Shown in pieces: positions 16,499 to 25,409 of a stretch of 48,922 nucleotides of DNA. The position numbers and the translations under genes are program-made. The stretch is from Bacillota bacterium. GTDB taxonomy: Bacteria > Bacillota > UBA4882 > UBA10575. A model generated the notes under the pieces. It did no database searches. It was not told the DNA's origin and saw only the letters and a list, made by a program, of their open reading frames with translations. Every line of letters starts with the position of its first letter. Positions within the stretch are counted from its first letter, which is position 1. The stretch lies in NCBI GenBank assembly GCA_012727425.1, contig JAAYHQ010000052.1, forward strand, positions 1-48,922, given 5' to 3'.

Positions 16499-17851
16499 TT
16501 GCGTAAGCCAAAACCCGCGGCCGTAATTGCGTCCGTGACGCCTCATAGTTTAGCTTTCCGCCTTGGTTTACAGCCCGGGGACCGGATCGTCAAGATCAAC
16601 GGGCAAAGGATTCCCGATCTGATTGCTTATCAATTGGCGGAAGCCCAGGAACACCTTGTTTTGGAAGTGGAAAAAGAAAACGGCGAGTATTGGGAGTACG
16701 AGGTGGAGAAGGCCGAGACCGAAGGGTTGGGATTGTCCTTTCAGGCGGCCGTCTTTGATGGCATTAAGCGTTGCCACAACCGTTGCCTTTTCTGTTTTGT
16801 CGACCAGATGCCGCGGGGACTACGGTCTTCTTTATACATTAAAGACGATGATTACCGGCTCTCCTTTTTGCAAGGAAGTTATATTACATTAACCAATTTG
16901 ACCGCGGACGATTGGCAAAGAATTCACCGGCTCCGGCTAAGCCCGCTCTACATTTCGGTCCATGCCACCGATCCGGAGGTAAGAAGGCGCCTGCTGCGCA
17001 ACAGACGGGCGGGGGATCTTCTCGCCCACCTTCAGCGCCTGGCGGCTTGGGGCTGTCATTTTCATGCCCAGGCGGTCCTTTGCCCCGGAATCAACGACGG
17101 TCCGGTTCTGGAAAAAACCATTGCCGACCTGGGAGCGTTTTGGCCACACCTCCAAACGCTGGCCATTGTTCCGGTGGGGTTGACCGGACACCGCGCTTTG
17201 CTTTCACCTTTGCGCCTCTTTTCATCGGATGAGGCCCGGGCGGTGTTAGAGATTGTCCACGCCGCGCAGCGGCAATTTCTTGAAGACTATGGGAGCAGGC
17301 TGGTTTTTGCGGCTGATGAGTTTTACCTCCAGGCGCAGGAGGAGTTCCCGCCGCTGGAGGCGTATGAGGATCTGCTCCAACTGGAAAATGGGGTCGGTTT
17401 GTGGCCGTTATTCAAAACCGAGTTTCAACAGGCTTTGTATAAATTCAAAGCGGCCGGGCGGCACCGGGAAGACCCCTGCCCCGGTCATTATACGGTTGTG
17501 ACCGGAACAGGTGCGGCAGGGCTCTGGACGGAGCTGCGCCACATGTTTACGAAGGTATTTCCCCGGATTGAATTGGCGATCTTACCGGTAACCAACCATT
17601 TTTTCGGACCGGAAGTCACAGTGACCGGACTGGTCACCGGGGTTGATATCCAGCGTGCGTTGGTGGAGACCACCCTAAAGCCGGAAACCTGCCTGTTGCT
17701 ACCCCAGGTTATGCTCCGCCGGCCGGAGAATGACTTTTTAGACGGCATGACGGTGGACGAGTTGCGGGCACGCATTTCCTACCCGGTGAAAGTCCTTCCC
17801 GTAGACGGTGAAGCCGTGGTCAAGACATTGCTTGGATTGGAGGAAGAGTAA
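16499..17851 (+). CDS. DUF512 radical-SAM protein with N-terminal PDZ-like domain
   Basis: This is a 450-residue protein. Residues 1-70 form a PDZ-like fold (LAFRLGLQPGDRIVKINGQ). A radical-SAM type iron-sulfur motif CHNRCLFC follows (CxxxCxxC, around residue 97) and then the C-terminal DUF512 domain. The reaction is unknown. It consistently precedes der in clostridial genomes. The start is TTG 16499 with AAGGAAG 9 bases upstream, and its stop overlaps the der ATG by one base (TAATG), so the two are co-translated. Confidence 0.9.
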   Translation: MRKPKPAAVIASVTPHSLAFRLGLQPGDRIVKINGQRIPDLIAYQLAEAQEHLVLEVEKENGEYWEYEVEKAETEGLGLSFQAAVFDGIKRCHNRCLFCFVDQMPRGLRSSLYIKDDDYRLSFLQGSYITLTNLTADDWQRIHRLRLSPLYISVHATDPEVRRRLLRNRRAGDLLAHLQRLAAWGCHFHAQAVLCPGINDGPVLEKTIADLGAFWPHLQTLAIVPVGLTGHRALLSPLRLFSSDEARAVLEIVHAAQRQFLEDYGSRLVFAADEFYLQAQEEFPPLEAYEDLLQLENGVGLWPLFKTEFQQALYKFKAAGRHREDPCPGHYTVVTGTGAAGLWTELRHMFTKVFPRIELAILPVTNHFFGPEVTVTGLVTGVDIQRALVETTLKPETCLLLPQVMLRRPENDFLDGMTVDELRARISYPVKVLPVDGEAVVKTLLGLEEE

Positions 17852-19161
17852 TGCCCAAACCAATTGTGGCGATTGTTGGCCGCCCGAACGTGGGAAAATC
17901 CGCTCTGTTTAACCGGATTATCGGGGAGAGGCTGGCGATTGTGGAAGACACCCCCGGGATTACCCGAGACCGGCTTTATCGGGAGACCGAATGGATGGGA
18001 AAACCTTTTTTGCTGGTGGACACCGGCGGAATTACCAGTAACAAAAAGGATGTTTTTGACGTCAAAGTTTATAGCCAGGCCATGTTGGCGATTGACGAAG
18101 CCGATGTGATCTGGTTTGTCGTTGATGCCAGAGAGGGTCTTCATCCTTTGGATCGGGAAATCGCCGATCTTTTGCGGAAAGCACAGAAACCCTTGATCTT
18201 GGTGGCGAATAAAGCCGACACCTATGATCCGGCTCTGGCCAGCGACTTTTACGCCCTGGGTTTTGGCCCGCCGGTTCTGGTCTCGGCGGAGCACGCCTTA
18301 AACCTGGGCGACCTTTTGGACCGAACCGTGGCCGAATTTCCGCCCCAAGAACAAGAAGTAGAGGAAGCGATCCGCGTTGCTATTATTGGGCGTCCGAATA
18401 CCGGCAAGTCTTCTCTGCTCAACGCGATCTTGGGGGAGGAAAGGGTGATCGTCAGTCCCATCCCGGGAACAACGCGCGATGCGATTGACACTCCTTTTCA
18501 GTACGGTGGGACCAACTATATCCTGGTGGACACCGCTGGTATCCGGCGTAAAGCCCGGGTGGAGGAGGCTGTTGAGTATTATAGTGTCCTCCGGGCCATC
18601 CGGGCGGTGGAAAGGGCGGATGTCGTCCTTGTGGTGCTGGACGCCACCGATTTCCTGGCCGAGCAAGATAAAAAAGTTGCCGGGATCGCCCATGAAGCCG
18701 GGAAAGCGGTGATCTTGGTTGTCAACAAATGGGATCTGGTGGAAAAAGACAGCCGGACTGCGCAAGTGTTTATCGAGCGACTCCGTACGGAGCTTTCCTT
18801 TTTAGAGTATGCGCCGGTCCTTTTTATCTCGGCTAAAACCGGACAACGTGTGCAAAAAGTCCTGCCGGAAGTTTTTAATGTGGCGAATGAGTATAGCAAA
18901 CGGATCCCAACCCGGGCTTTGAACGCGCTGCTCCGCGAAGCTTTGCTCCGCCACCAGCCGCCATCCCGTAAAGGAAAACAACTCAAGGTTTATTATGCAA
19001 CACAAGTTAAGGTCAAGCCCCCCACTATTCAATTGTGGGTAAATGACCCGGCGCTGATGCATTTTTCCTTTCGCCGTTTTTTAGAGAACCAAATTAGAGC
19101 AAACTTTGGTTTCACCGGTTCGCCCCTTCACTTTTTGGTACGGGCGAAAGCGAAAGCATAA
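17851..19161 (+). CDS. der: Ribosome-assembly GTPase Der (EngA)
   Basis: This is a tandem-GTPase protein of 436 residues needed for 50S ribosome biogenesis. G domain 1 has GRPNVGKS (about 10-17), DTPGIT, DTGG and NKAD. G domain 2 has GRPNTGKSS (about 181-189), PGTTRDAID, DTAGIR and NKWD. The C-terminal KH-like domain (~355-436) ends with NQIRANFGFTGSPLHF, the family hallmark. Length is standard. Confidence 0.98.
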   Translation: MPKPIVAIVGRPNVGKSALFNRIIGERLAIVEDTPGITRDRLYRETEWMGKPFLLVDTGGITSNKKDVFDVKVYSQAMLAIDEADVIWFVVDAREGLHPLDREIADLLRKAQKPLILVANKADTYDPALASDFYALGFGPPVLVSAEHALNLGDLLDRTVAEFPPQEQEVEEAIRVAIIGRPNTGKSSLLNAILGEERVIVSPIPGTTRDAIDTPFQYGGTNYILVDTAGIRRKARVEEAVEYYSVLRAIRAVERADVVLVVLDATDFLAEQDKKVAGIAHEAGKAVILVVNKWDLVEKDSRTAQVFIERLRTELSFLEYAPVLFISAKTGQRVQKVLPEVFNVANEYSKRIPTRALNALLREALLRHQPPSRKGKQLKVYYATQVKVKPPTIQLWVNDPALMHFSFRRFLENQIRANFGFTGSPLHFLVRAKAKA

Positions 19162-19185
19162 CATAAATAAGCGGGAGTGTACATT

Positions 19186-19791
19186 ATGCGGGTAATTTTG
19201 GCAGTTCTCCTTAGTTATCTTCTCGGTGGCCTTTTGTTTGGGGAATTGATTGCGCTTATTTCCCGGGTGGATCTGCGGAAACGCGGGAGCGGAAATCCGG
19301 GCGCCACCAATGTTTACCGGATTCTGGGACCGCTCTTCGGGTTGATTGTCTTGGTCGGCGATACCTTAAAGGGGATCATTGGCAGTCTGATCGGTAGCTG
19401 GCTGGGCGTTCCCGAAATCGCTCCGTGGTGCGGTCTGGCGGTGATTGCCGGCCACAACTGGCCGCTGCAGTTTAAATTTAAGGGAGGTAAAGGAATCGCC
19501 ACCTCGTTCGGGACCATTATTGTTTTAGCGCCGGAAACACTATTGATCATCGCTCCCCTCTGGATCATCACCTTGCTGTTGAGCGGTTACGTCTCCCTTG
19601 CCTCCATGATTGCGGCGATTGGCCTGCCCTTGAGTTGTTTGCTTTTCTATCCGGGTGAAAAAATTCTGCTTTTATACACTGTACTGGCCTGCGCCTTGGC
19701 CATCTTTCGACATCGCGCCAACATTCAGCGGATTATGAACGGCACCGAAAACAAAATCTTGCGGAAAAAGGCGAAGGAGGATCTGAAATGA
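19186..19791 (+). CDS. plsY: Acyl-phosphate:glycerol-3-phosphate acyltransferase PlsY
   Basis: The enzyme transfers an acyl group from acyl-phosphate to glycerol 3-phosphate, the first committed step of phospholipid synthesis, in the membrane. The 201-residue protein has the three PlsY cytosolic motifs: RKRGSGNPGATN, the Gly-rich KFKGGKGIATS and the C-terminal FRHRANIQRI-NGTENK. ATG 19186 is preferred to GTG 19177 because GGGAG lies 8 bases upstream. The next gene makes its substrate and overlaps it by 4 bases. Confidence 0.97.
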   Translation: MRVILAVLLSYLLGGLLFGELIALISRVDLRKRGSGNPGATNVYRILGPLFGLIVLVGDTLKGIIGSLIGSWLGVPEIAPWCGLAVIAGHNWPLQFKFKGGKGIATSFGTIIVLAPETLLIIAPLWIITLLLSGYVSLASMIAAIGLPLSCLLFYPGEKILLLYTVLACALAIFRHRANIQRIMNGTENKILRKKAKEDLK

Positions 19792-20795
19792 AGATTGGAG
19801 TTGTCGGAGCAGGGGGCTGGGGAACTGCGCTTGCCAAATTATTGACGGAGAACGGACACCAGGTTAAAATGTGGGCTTATGAGCAAGAAACGATGGCCGA
19901 GATCAATCAGAATCACACCAATGAACGTTTTCTGCCCGGAGTGGTCTTGCCCGCCGAATTGACGGCCAGCACCGATCCGGAGGAGGTAGCAAAAGATGCG
20001 GAACTTATGACTTTTGTCGTTCCTTCCCAATGGTTACGGACCACGGCGAAACTTTTCACCGCGTACCTTGCGCCGGAGACGGTTGTGGTCAACGCCGGAA
20101 AAGGGGTGGAGATCCAAACGCTAAAAACCCTGACCCAGGTTCTTAAAGAAGAACTGCCCGCCCTCCGCCGGGAAATCGTAGCCCTTTCGGGGCCAAACCA
20201 TTCGGAAGAAGTGAGTCGTCGCCTGCCTTCGGCCACCGTCGTGGCGGCCCCCGATTTAAAAGTGGCCGAACTGGTGCAAGAGGTTTTTATGTCGCCATAT
20301 TTCCGGGTCTATACGAATCAGGACCGGCTCGGCGTGGAGCTTGGTGGCGCCTTGAAGAATGTTTTCTCCATGGCCGCCGGGATCTGTGACGGCTTGAACT
20401 TTGGCGACAACACCAAAGCCGCTTTGGTAACGCGGGCTTTAGCGGAAATGCGCCGCTTGGGAGTGGCGATGGGGGCCAATCCGGTGACTTTTTCCGGCCT
20501 GTCGGGGTTGGGCGATCTCTTTGTAACGGCCGCCAGTCGCCATAGCCGAAACGCCTGGGCGGGCCGGGAGATCGGGAAAGGACGCCGTCTTGAAGAAGTC
20601 CTGGCTTCGACACCAATGGTGGTGGAAGGCGTTCCTACCACGAAAGCGGCCTATGCCCTCAGTAAAAAGTTCCAGGTGGAATTGCCGATTATTGAAAAGA
20701 TGTATCAAGTGTTGTTCGAGGATTATCCACCCCGCCAAGCGGTGGAAGAACTAATGATCCGGCAGCGCCGTTCAGAAATGGAGACGCTTGACTAA
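19788..20795 (+). CDS. gpsA: NAD(P)-dependent glycerol-3-phosphate dehydrogenase
   Basis: The enzyme reduces dihydroxyacetone phosphate to sn-glycerol 3-phosphate, the backbone used by PlsY. The 335-residue protein has the dinucleotide fold GAGGWGTALA, the substrate block SGPNHSEEV and the catalytic Lys region GGALKNVFSMAAG, then SGLGDLFVT. Its ATG overlaps the plsY stop as ATGA, coupling supply and use of glycerol 3-phosphate. Confidence 0.97.
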   Translation: MKIGVVGAGGWGTALAKLLTENGHQVKMWAYEQETMAEINQNHTNERFLPGVVLPAELTASTDPEEVAKDAELMTFVVPSQWLRTTAKLFTAYLAPETVVVNAGKGVEIQTLKTLTQVLKEELPALRREIVALSGPNHSEEVSRRLPSATVVAAPDLKVAELVQEVFMSPYFRVYTNQDRLGVELGGALKNVFSMAAGICDGLNFGDNTKAALVTRALAEMRRLGVAMGANPVTFSGLSGLGDLFVTAASRHSRNAWAGREIGKGRRLEEVLASTPMVVEGVPTTKAAYALSKKFQVELPIIEKMYQVLFEDYPPRQAVEELMIRQRRSEMETLD

Positions 20796-20890
20796 ACGAC
20801 GCCGGGGTTTCCAGCAATTCCGCAAAAGGGATCTGTCCGGTCCGTGCCGAAGATGGCACCGACATCCGGCGGCGGAAAGGAGCGATCAAA

Positions 20891-21517
20891 GTGACGAAAA
20901 AACTGGTTAAAACCGGCTTTCTGCTGTTGTTTTTGCTGTTGGTGATGGAAACCCTCTCCGTAGCGGCGACCACGTCTTTTAAAGCCGTCCGGGTTGATGA
21001 CGGTTTGCACGGCGCTTTACCGGAGCAAGTTTGGGCGGAAAAGACGGCGGCCTATGATTTTTCTTTGCCCGGCGGCTTACGGATCCGTCTGTACACCGGT
21101 TTCGATCAGGAGCATTTATATTTAGGCTTTTCGGTGAAGGATCCTTTTTTAACTTTTCAAGATGATTTCTCCTTGGATTTTCAAGGCAGCGACCATCTGC
21201 GGCTCTCTTTTTGGCCGCCGGATTCCGATCCGGTGACCTTATATCTGTTGCCCAGCAGTAAGATTAAAGAACCTCTTTTGAACATCTCCGGGGCCTTCTG
21301 GCGCCAGGCCAGTGTCGAGGTGTGGTCGATTCCGGTTCAACACGGCTATTTTTTAACCGTTGCCATTGCCCTGGCTAATTTGGGCGTTACTCCTGGACAA
21401 CGGGAAATCCCGGTACAGATCGGGGTGAACGAGATCAGCAGCACCGGGGAGGCCAAAACCTACTGGCTTTTTGGGAAGGGGCCGCAAGATTTTGCTACTT
21501 TGCTCCTTTCTCTATAA
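20891..21517 (+). CDS. Secreted beta-rich protein, possible CBM9/DOMON-like domain
   Basis: This is a 208-residue protein with an N-terminal signal peptide (hydrophobic residues ~8-24, possible cleavage near VAA-TTS). The rest is one all-beta domain with alternating aromatic and polar strands: LYTGFDQEHLYLGFSVKDP, then LRLSFWP, then TYWLFG. This pattern recalls family 9 carbohydrate-binding/DOMON-like modules, but no binding residues can be verified and no catalytic domain is attached. GTG 20891 has AAAGGAG upstream. It lies between gpsA and spoIVA, where clostridial genomes often have small sporulation or envelope genes. Confidence 0.7.
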   Translation: MTKKLVKTGFLLLFLLLVMETLSVAATTSFKAVRVDDGLHGALPEQVWAEKTAAYDFSLPGGLRIRLYTGFDQEHLYLGFSVKDPFLTFQDDFSLDFQGSDHLRLSFWPPDSDPVTLYLLPSSKIKEPLLNISGAFWRQASVEVWSIPVQHGYFLTVAIALANLGVTPGQREIPVQIGVNEISSTGEAKTYWLFGKGPQDFATLLLSL

Positions 21518-21905
21518 GTTCCAGCAAACGGAGGCAAGTGAAAAAGGCAAAAGCGCGCAGGATGGTTTCTCTATGGATTGCCGGCCGGCGGCAGATGAGT
21601 GGCGTATTAAGTTTCGGCCAAGAAGAAAAGAGCATGCCCAAGAGAGTGAAAGCAACCCGGAAGGGTTGTTTTTTTGTCCTATTTTTGGCTTGTTTTTCAT
21701 ATAGATAAGCAGAACGGTGTTCCGGGCGACCCACGATCGATCGGGGAATTTAGGTAAAAATGGCATAACGGTTCGTCTTCGGTTGTATATATATTGAGAT
21801 CATAACTGCGGGATCGGAGGACAAAGAAGTTGAGGCGTTTGGGGAGGTGTGTTAAAGGCACTTGACGTTTTAGGTGAACTTGAAGGAGAAAAGGGGGGAG
21901 GAGGA
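21518..21905 (+). other. Intergenic region before spoIVA
   Basis: These 388 bases hold a terminator (21653-21675) that ends the upstream unit. No convincing gene is present. The sequence GTATATATATTGAGATCATAACTG (split across 21785-21808) has pieces like a SigE promoter, but the spacing is wrong. The purine-rich GGGGAGGAGGA just before 21906 is the spoIVA ribosome-binding site. Confidence 0.4.
21653..21675 (+). terminator. Intrinsic terminator upstream of spoIVA
   Basis: CAACCC / GGGTTG with a GGAA loop is followed by TTTTTTT. Confidence 0.85.
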
Positions 21906-23381
21906 TTGGAACGGTTTGATATCTTCAAAGATATCGCCGAACGCACCGATGGTAACATCTATATTGGCGTTGTCGGACCGGTGCGGACCGGGAAGTCCAC
22001 TTTTATCAAGCGTTTTATGGAATTGATGGTCTTGCCGAACATCAACGATCAGCACCAACGGGAGCGTACCCAGGATGAAATGCCGCAAAGTGGCGCCGGC
22101 AAAACGATTATGACGACGGAACCCAAGTTTATTCCGGATGAGGCGGTTCCCCTCCGTTTTGACCAGGTGGAATTAAAGGTACGGATGGTGGACTGTGTCG
22201 GTTATACGGTTGAGGGGGCCAGGGGTTATCAAGATGAGCAGGGACCACGTATGGTGATCACCCCCTGGAGCACCACACCGGTTACTTTCCAAGCGGCGGC
22301 GGAGATGGGCACGAAAAAAGTAATCCAGGACCATTCCACCATCGGTTTGGTGATCACGACCGACGGGAGTATTACCGAGATTCCACGGGAGAACTATCTG
22401 CCGGCCGAGGAAAAGGTCGTGGCCGAGTTGACTGCCCTTGGGAAACCCTTTATTGTCCTTGTGAACTCTACTCATCCGGAGGACACGGCGACTTTAGCGT
22501 TGGTCGCCAGTTTACAGGAGAAATACAAGGTCCCGGTGTTGTCTGTTGATTGTTTGCGGATGGAAGCGGATGATGTGAACCGGATTATGCAGAGTGTGTT
22601 AAAGATGTTCCCGGTCCGGGAGATTCAGGTTAATTTTGTGGAGTGGATCGAAGAACTGCCGACCGCCCATTGGCTCCGTTGCGCGTACGAGGAAGCGGTG
22701 TGGTCGGCGGTGGCGGCCGTGGAGAAAGTGAAAGATATCGAAGAAGCCTTGGCCAGCCTGGGTAAGGTCGAACACATGGCGGCGGTAGTTCTTGATAAGG
22801 TCGATTTAGGAAAGGGTACAGCCGTAATCCGGATCCAAACGGCCGAAGACCTGTTCTATCAAGTGTTACAGGAAATGACCGGTCTTTCCTTGCGGAACAA
22901 TGGGGACCTTTTACGGAGTATTCAAGAACTGGCCGGGATTAAAAAGGAATACCAAAAGGTTGCCGGGGCGCTTGAACAAGTACGGCAGACCGGTTACGGT
23001 CTGGTTATGCCGCAAATGGATGAGATTGAATTCGCCGAACCCCAGCTTATTCAGCAGGGGAGCCGGTGTGGGGTGCGCATCCGCGCCGCCGCCCCATCAT
23101 ACCACTTTATCAAAGCGAATATCCAGACGGAAGTCATCCCGGTGGTCGGTACGGAAAAACAAGGCGAAGAATTTGTCCGCTTTTTATCGGAGGAATTTGA
23201 GAAAGATCCGGAAGGGATCTGGAAGACCGAGTTTTTTGGAAAAACCCTACATGACCTGGTGAAAGAGGGGATTCAAGCTAAACTAAGCCGGATGCCACCG
23301 CATGCCCAGGAAAAACTACAGGAAACGTTGACCAAAATTTTGAATGAAGGCAGTGGTGGGCTGATCTGCATTATTATTTAA
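21906..23381 (+). CDS. spoIVA: Stage IV sporulation protein A (spore coat ATPase)
   Basis: SpoIVA polymerises by ATP hydrolysis on the outer forespore membrane, forming the basement layer for the spore coat; it is made in the mother cell. TTG 21906 gives 491 residues starting MERFDIFKDIAERT, matching the family start and length. The Walker A GPVRTGKST is at 24-32, VDCVGY is the Walker B/sensor region, and the C-terminus ends in the hydrophobic GGLICIII that anchors it to SpoVM in studied species. GGAGGAGGA is immediately upstream. Confidence 0.97.
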   Translation: MERFDIFKDIAERTDGNIYIGVVGPVRTGKSTFIKRFMELMVLPNINDQHQRERTQDEMPQSGAGKTIMTTEPKFIPDEAVPLRFDQVELKVRMVDCVGYTVEGARGYQDEQGPRMVITPWSTTPVTFQAAAEMGTKKVIQDHSTIGLVITTDGSITEIPRENYLPAEEKVVAELTALGKPFIVLVNSTHPEDTATLALVASLQEKYKVPVLSVDCLRMEADDVNRIMQSVLKMFPVREIQVNFVEWIEELPTAHWLRCAYEEAVWSAVAAVEKVKDIEEALASLGKVEHMAAVVLDKVDLGKGTAVIRIQTAEDLFYQVLQEMTGLSLRNNGDLLRSIQELAGIKKEYQKVAGALEQVRQTGYGLVMPQMDEIEFAEPQLIQQGSRCGVRIRAAAPSYHFIKANIQTEVIPVVGTEKQGEEFVRFLSEEFEKDPEGIWKTEFFGKTLHDLVKEGIQAKLSRMPPHAQEKLQETLTKILNEGSGGLICIII

Positions 23382-23400
23382 AACTCCCGCATAGCTGGGG

Positions 23401-23430
23401 AAGCCGTGTAAAGCACGGCTTTAATTTTTT
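23401..23430 (+). terminator. Intrinsic terminator after spoIVA
   Basis: AAGCCGTG / CACGGCTT with a 5-base loop is followed by TAATTTTTT. Confidence 0.9.
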
Positions 23431-23601
23431 CGCGAAAACCGCAAAAGAAGCGATCTGACAAGGCCCAACAAAATATTTTTTCGGTTAGTCGGAAGGAGAA
23501 CGGGGAATTATCTAGAATAGATAATTGCAATTTCCAAGGTAAGTATTGAATACTACTTTCCATAATGCGCCGGTTGGTGCACTAGAAGGAGGTGAAGGTT
23601 A

Positions 23602-23877
23602 ATGACCAAAACTGAGCTCATCGATGAAGTCGCCGAAAGATGTGGTTTGACGAAGAAAGATACGGGGAAAGCGATTGACGCGCTTTTTTCAGTGATGACC
23701 GAAACATTATCCAAAGGAGACAAGATTCAACTGGTTGGTTTTGGCAGTTTCGAGGTGAAAGAGCGGAGCGCCCGGATGGGACGGAATCCACAGACCGGAG
23801 CTGCCATCGAAATCAAAGCCAGGAAGGTACCGGTATTTAAACCTGGAAAAGCACTGAAAGAAGCGGTGGACCGGTAA
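23602..23877 (+). CDS. hup: HU-family nucleoid DNA-binding protein
   Basis: This is a 91-residue histone-like protein. The N-terminal helices ([12 protein letters not shown]) dimerise, [10 protein letters not shown] leads into the DNA-embracing beta arm, and RNPQTG carries the intercalating Pro. The arm and C-terminal helix ([14 protein letters not shown]) are complete. AAGGAGGTGAAGG upstream is a near-perfect ribosome-binding site, as expected for an abundant protein. It has its own terminator. Confidence 0.97.
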   Translation: MTKTELIDEVAERCGLTKKDTGKAIDALFSVMTETLSKGDKIQLVGFGSFEVKERSARMGRNPQTGAAIEIKARKVPVFKPGKALKEAVDR

Positions 23878-23929
23878 GTTCCCGTAAAAATTTCTTTCTT
23901 TTGGAAAGGCTCCGTTTATCTCGTAATAC

Positions 23930-23960
23930 AAGGCCCTCCCGTATTTTGGGGGCCTTTTAT
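23930..23960 (+). terminator. Intrinsic terminator after the HU gene
   Basis: AAGGCC(CTCCC) pairs with (GGGG)GGCCTT around a short AT loop and is followed by TTTT. Confidence 0.85.
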
Positions 23961-24060
23961 AATATGATTTTTGACGCGAGGCGGAACCGTCGCTCCTTTT
24001 TTTCGTTTCATTATTTATATGTCGATCGATTCCGCTTCGTTATCTGGGAGGAGATTGGCT

Positions 24061-24627
24061 TTGAAACTGAAAAGTATCTTCCGGGAGATTCTTGAGGTCG
24101 TACTCCCTGCATTAGTCCTGTTTTTGCTCTTGCGTACTTTTGTCGTGGAAGCGCGGTATGTCCCCAGTCCGTCAATGCGTCCGGCGATCATCGAGTGGGA
24201 CCGTTTTTTAGTGGAGAAAGTATCTTACCGTTTTCGCGAACCCAGACGCGGTGAGATTGTTGTTTTCCACCCTACGGAAAACGCCAATTATCTAGCCAAC
24301 CAACAACAGGGGCGCCAGGGTAAACCGGTAAAACTAGATGATTTTATCAAAAGGATCGTTGCCTTGCCCGGTGAAACGGTGGCGATTACCGAAGGCAAGG
24401 TATGGGTTGACGGTGTCCCCCTCACCGAGGAGTATATTGCCCCGGAGCGGCGCCCCATCTATGAATTTGGACCGCTGACCCTGGGTGAAGATGAGTATTT
24501 CGTTTTGGGGGATAACCGGAACCAAAGCTGGGATAGTCACTATTGGGGACCGCTCCCCCGGGAAAATATTATCGGCCGGGCTTTTTGGCGTTTTTGGCCG
24601 CTCAAGCGGATTGGGCCGATCCGCTAA
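24061..24627 (+). CDS. lepB: Signal peptidase I
   Basis: The enzyme cleaves signal peptides from exported proteins at the outer face of the membrane. TTG 24061 has GGAGGAG 7 bases upstream and gives 188 residues with one N-terminal membrane anchor (~10-27). The catalytic Ser is in PSPSMRPA (about Ser38), the general-base Lys in IKRIVALPGE (about Lys97), and GDNRNQSWDSHYWG is the conserved box E. The longer frame from 23971 has no ribosome-binding site and runs over the previous terminator region. Confidence 0.95.
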   Translation: MKLKSIFREILEVVLPALVLFLLLRTFVVEARYVPSPSMRPAIIEWDRFLVEKVSYRFREPRRGEIVVFHPTENANYLANQQQGRQGKPVKLDDFIKRIVALPGETVAITEGKVWVDGVPLTEEYIAPERRPIYEFGPLTLGEDEYFVLGDNRNQSWDSHYWGPLPRENIIGRAFWRFWPLKRIGPIR

Positions 24628-24657
24628 AACCGTTAAATAATTAAGGGAGGGACAAAC

Positions 24658-25272
24658 ATGAGACTGCAACGGTTTGTCCTGGGCGAACTGGAAGTCAACA
24701 GCTATCTGTTGTGGGATGAAGAAACCCGGGAAGCCTCCTGCTTTGACCCGGGCGGTCCGCCGCAGGAGATCCTGGCGGCGCTTAAGGAGAATAATTTGCA
24801 GTTAAAGTATATTCTGCTGACCCACGGCCATTACGACCATATTGGCGGGGCCAATGAGTTAAAATCCGAGACGGGTGCTCTTGTCGCCGTCCATGCCGCC
24901 GACGCCGCGATGTTGGCCAATCCGCAGCTTAACCTGTCGGCTGTTTTTGGCCGGCAAATCATCATCAAGCCGGACCAACTGTTGGCCGATGGCGATGTTC
25001 TTTGCCTGGGTGCGCAAATGCTGAAGATTCTTCATACTCCGGGGCATACTCCGGGTGGCATCTGTGTCTCCACGTCGCTCCTGTTGTTTAGTGGGGATAC
25101 GCTTTTTGCCGGGAGTATTGGCCGGACGGATCTGCCCGGTGGCGACCAGGCGACTTTGGACCGGAGTTTGCAGCGGCTGGTGCAACTGCCCGACGCGACC
25201 CGGGTTTTCCCCGGGCACGGTCCGGAGACGACCATCGGACGGGAAAAGCAGATCAATCCGTTTCTCAAGTAG
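24658..25272 (+). CDS. Metallo-beta-lactamase-fold hydrolase, glyoxalase II-like
   Basis: This is a 204-residue single-domain binuclear metal hydrolase. THGHYDHIGG gives the HxHxDH site, HTPGHTPGG supplies the next His, SGDTLF the bridging Asp and FPGHGPET the last His, so metal binding is complete. It lacks the C-terminal helical domain of true glyoxalase II, so the substrate (thioester, lactone or persulfide) is undetermined. In Clostridia a gene of this type typically sits just before hemZ, as here. GGGAGGG precedes the ATG. Confidence 0.9.
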   Translation: MRLQRFVLGELEVNSYLLWDEETREASCFDPGGPPQEILAALKENNLQLKYILLTHGHYDHIGGANELKSETGALVAVHAADAAMLANPQLNLSAVFGRQIIIKPDQLLADGDVLCLGAQMLKILHTPGHTPGGICVSTSLLLFSGDTLFAGSIGRTDLPGGDQATLDRSLQRLVQLPDATRVFPGHGPETTIGREKQINPFLK

Positions 25273-25409
25273 TGGCTCGCGCTCTCGGGCTGGGGCGCAT
25301 GAAGAGAGGTAAATCCACTAGGGTGTACCAGCTTTGGTGAGAATGGTTAGTGTAATCCAGATTTCTATCGTCGGTAAGGCTTTTTGCTAAATAGTTTGGT
25401 GGGGAAACG

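Noticed and set aside
17779-18294. 171-codon minus-strand ORF opposite der
   Set aside because: It is antisense to der, which has all GTPase motifs; the reverse product has no coherent domain.
21538-21711. 57-codon frame starting at GTG 21538 with GGAGG upstream
   Set aside because: It runs through the terminator hairpin at 21653-21675, the ribosome-binding site is only 3 bases from the start, and the product (Lys/Arg-rich, then a Cys/Phe tail) looks like read-through of non-coding sequence.
21785-21808. SigE-like promoter before spoIVA (ATATAT and CATAACTG)
   Set aside because: The spacing between the two blocks is about 8 bases, far shorter than the 14-15 needed, so it is not called although SigE control is expected biologically.
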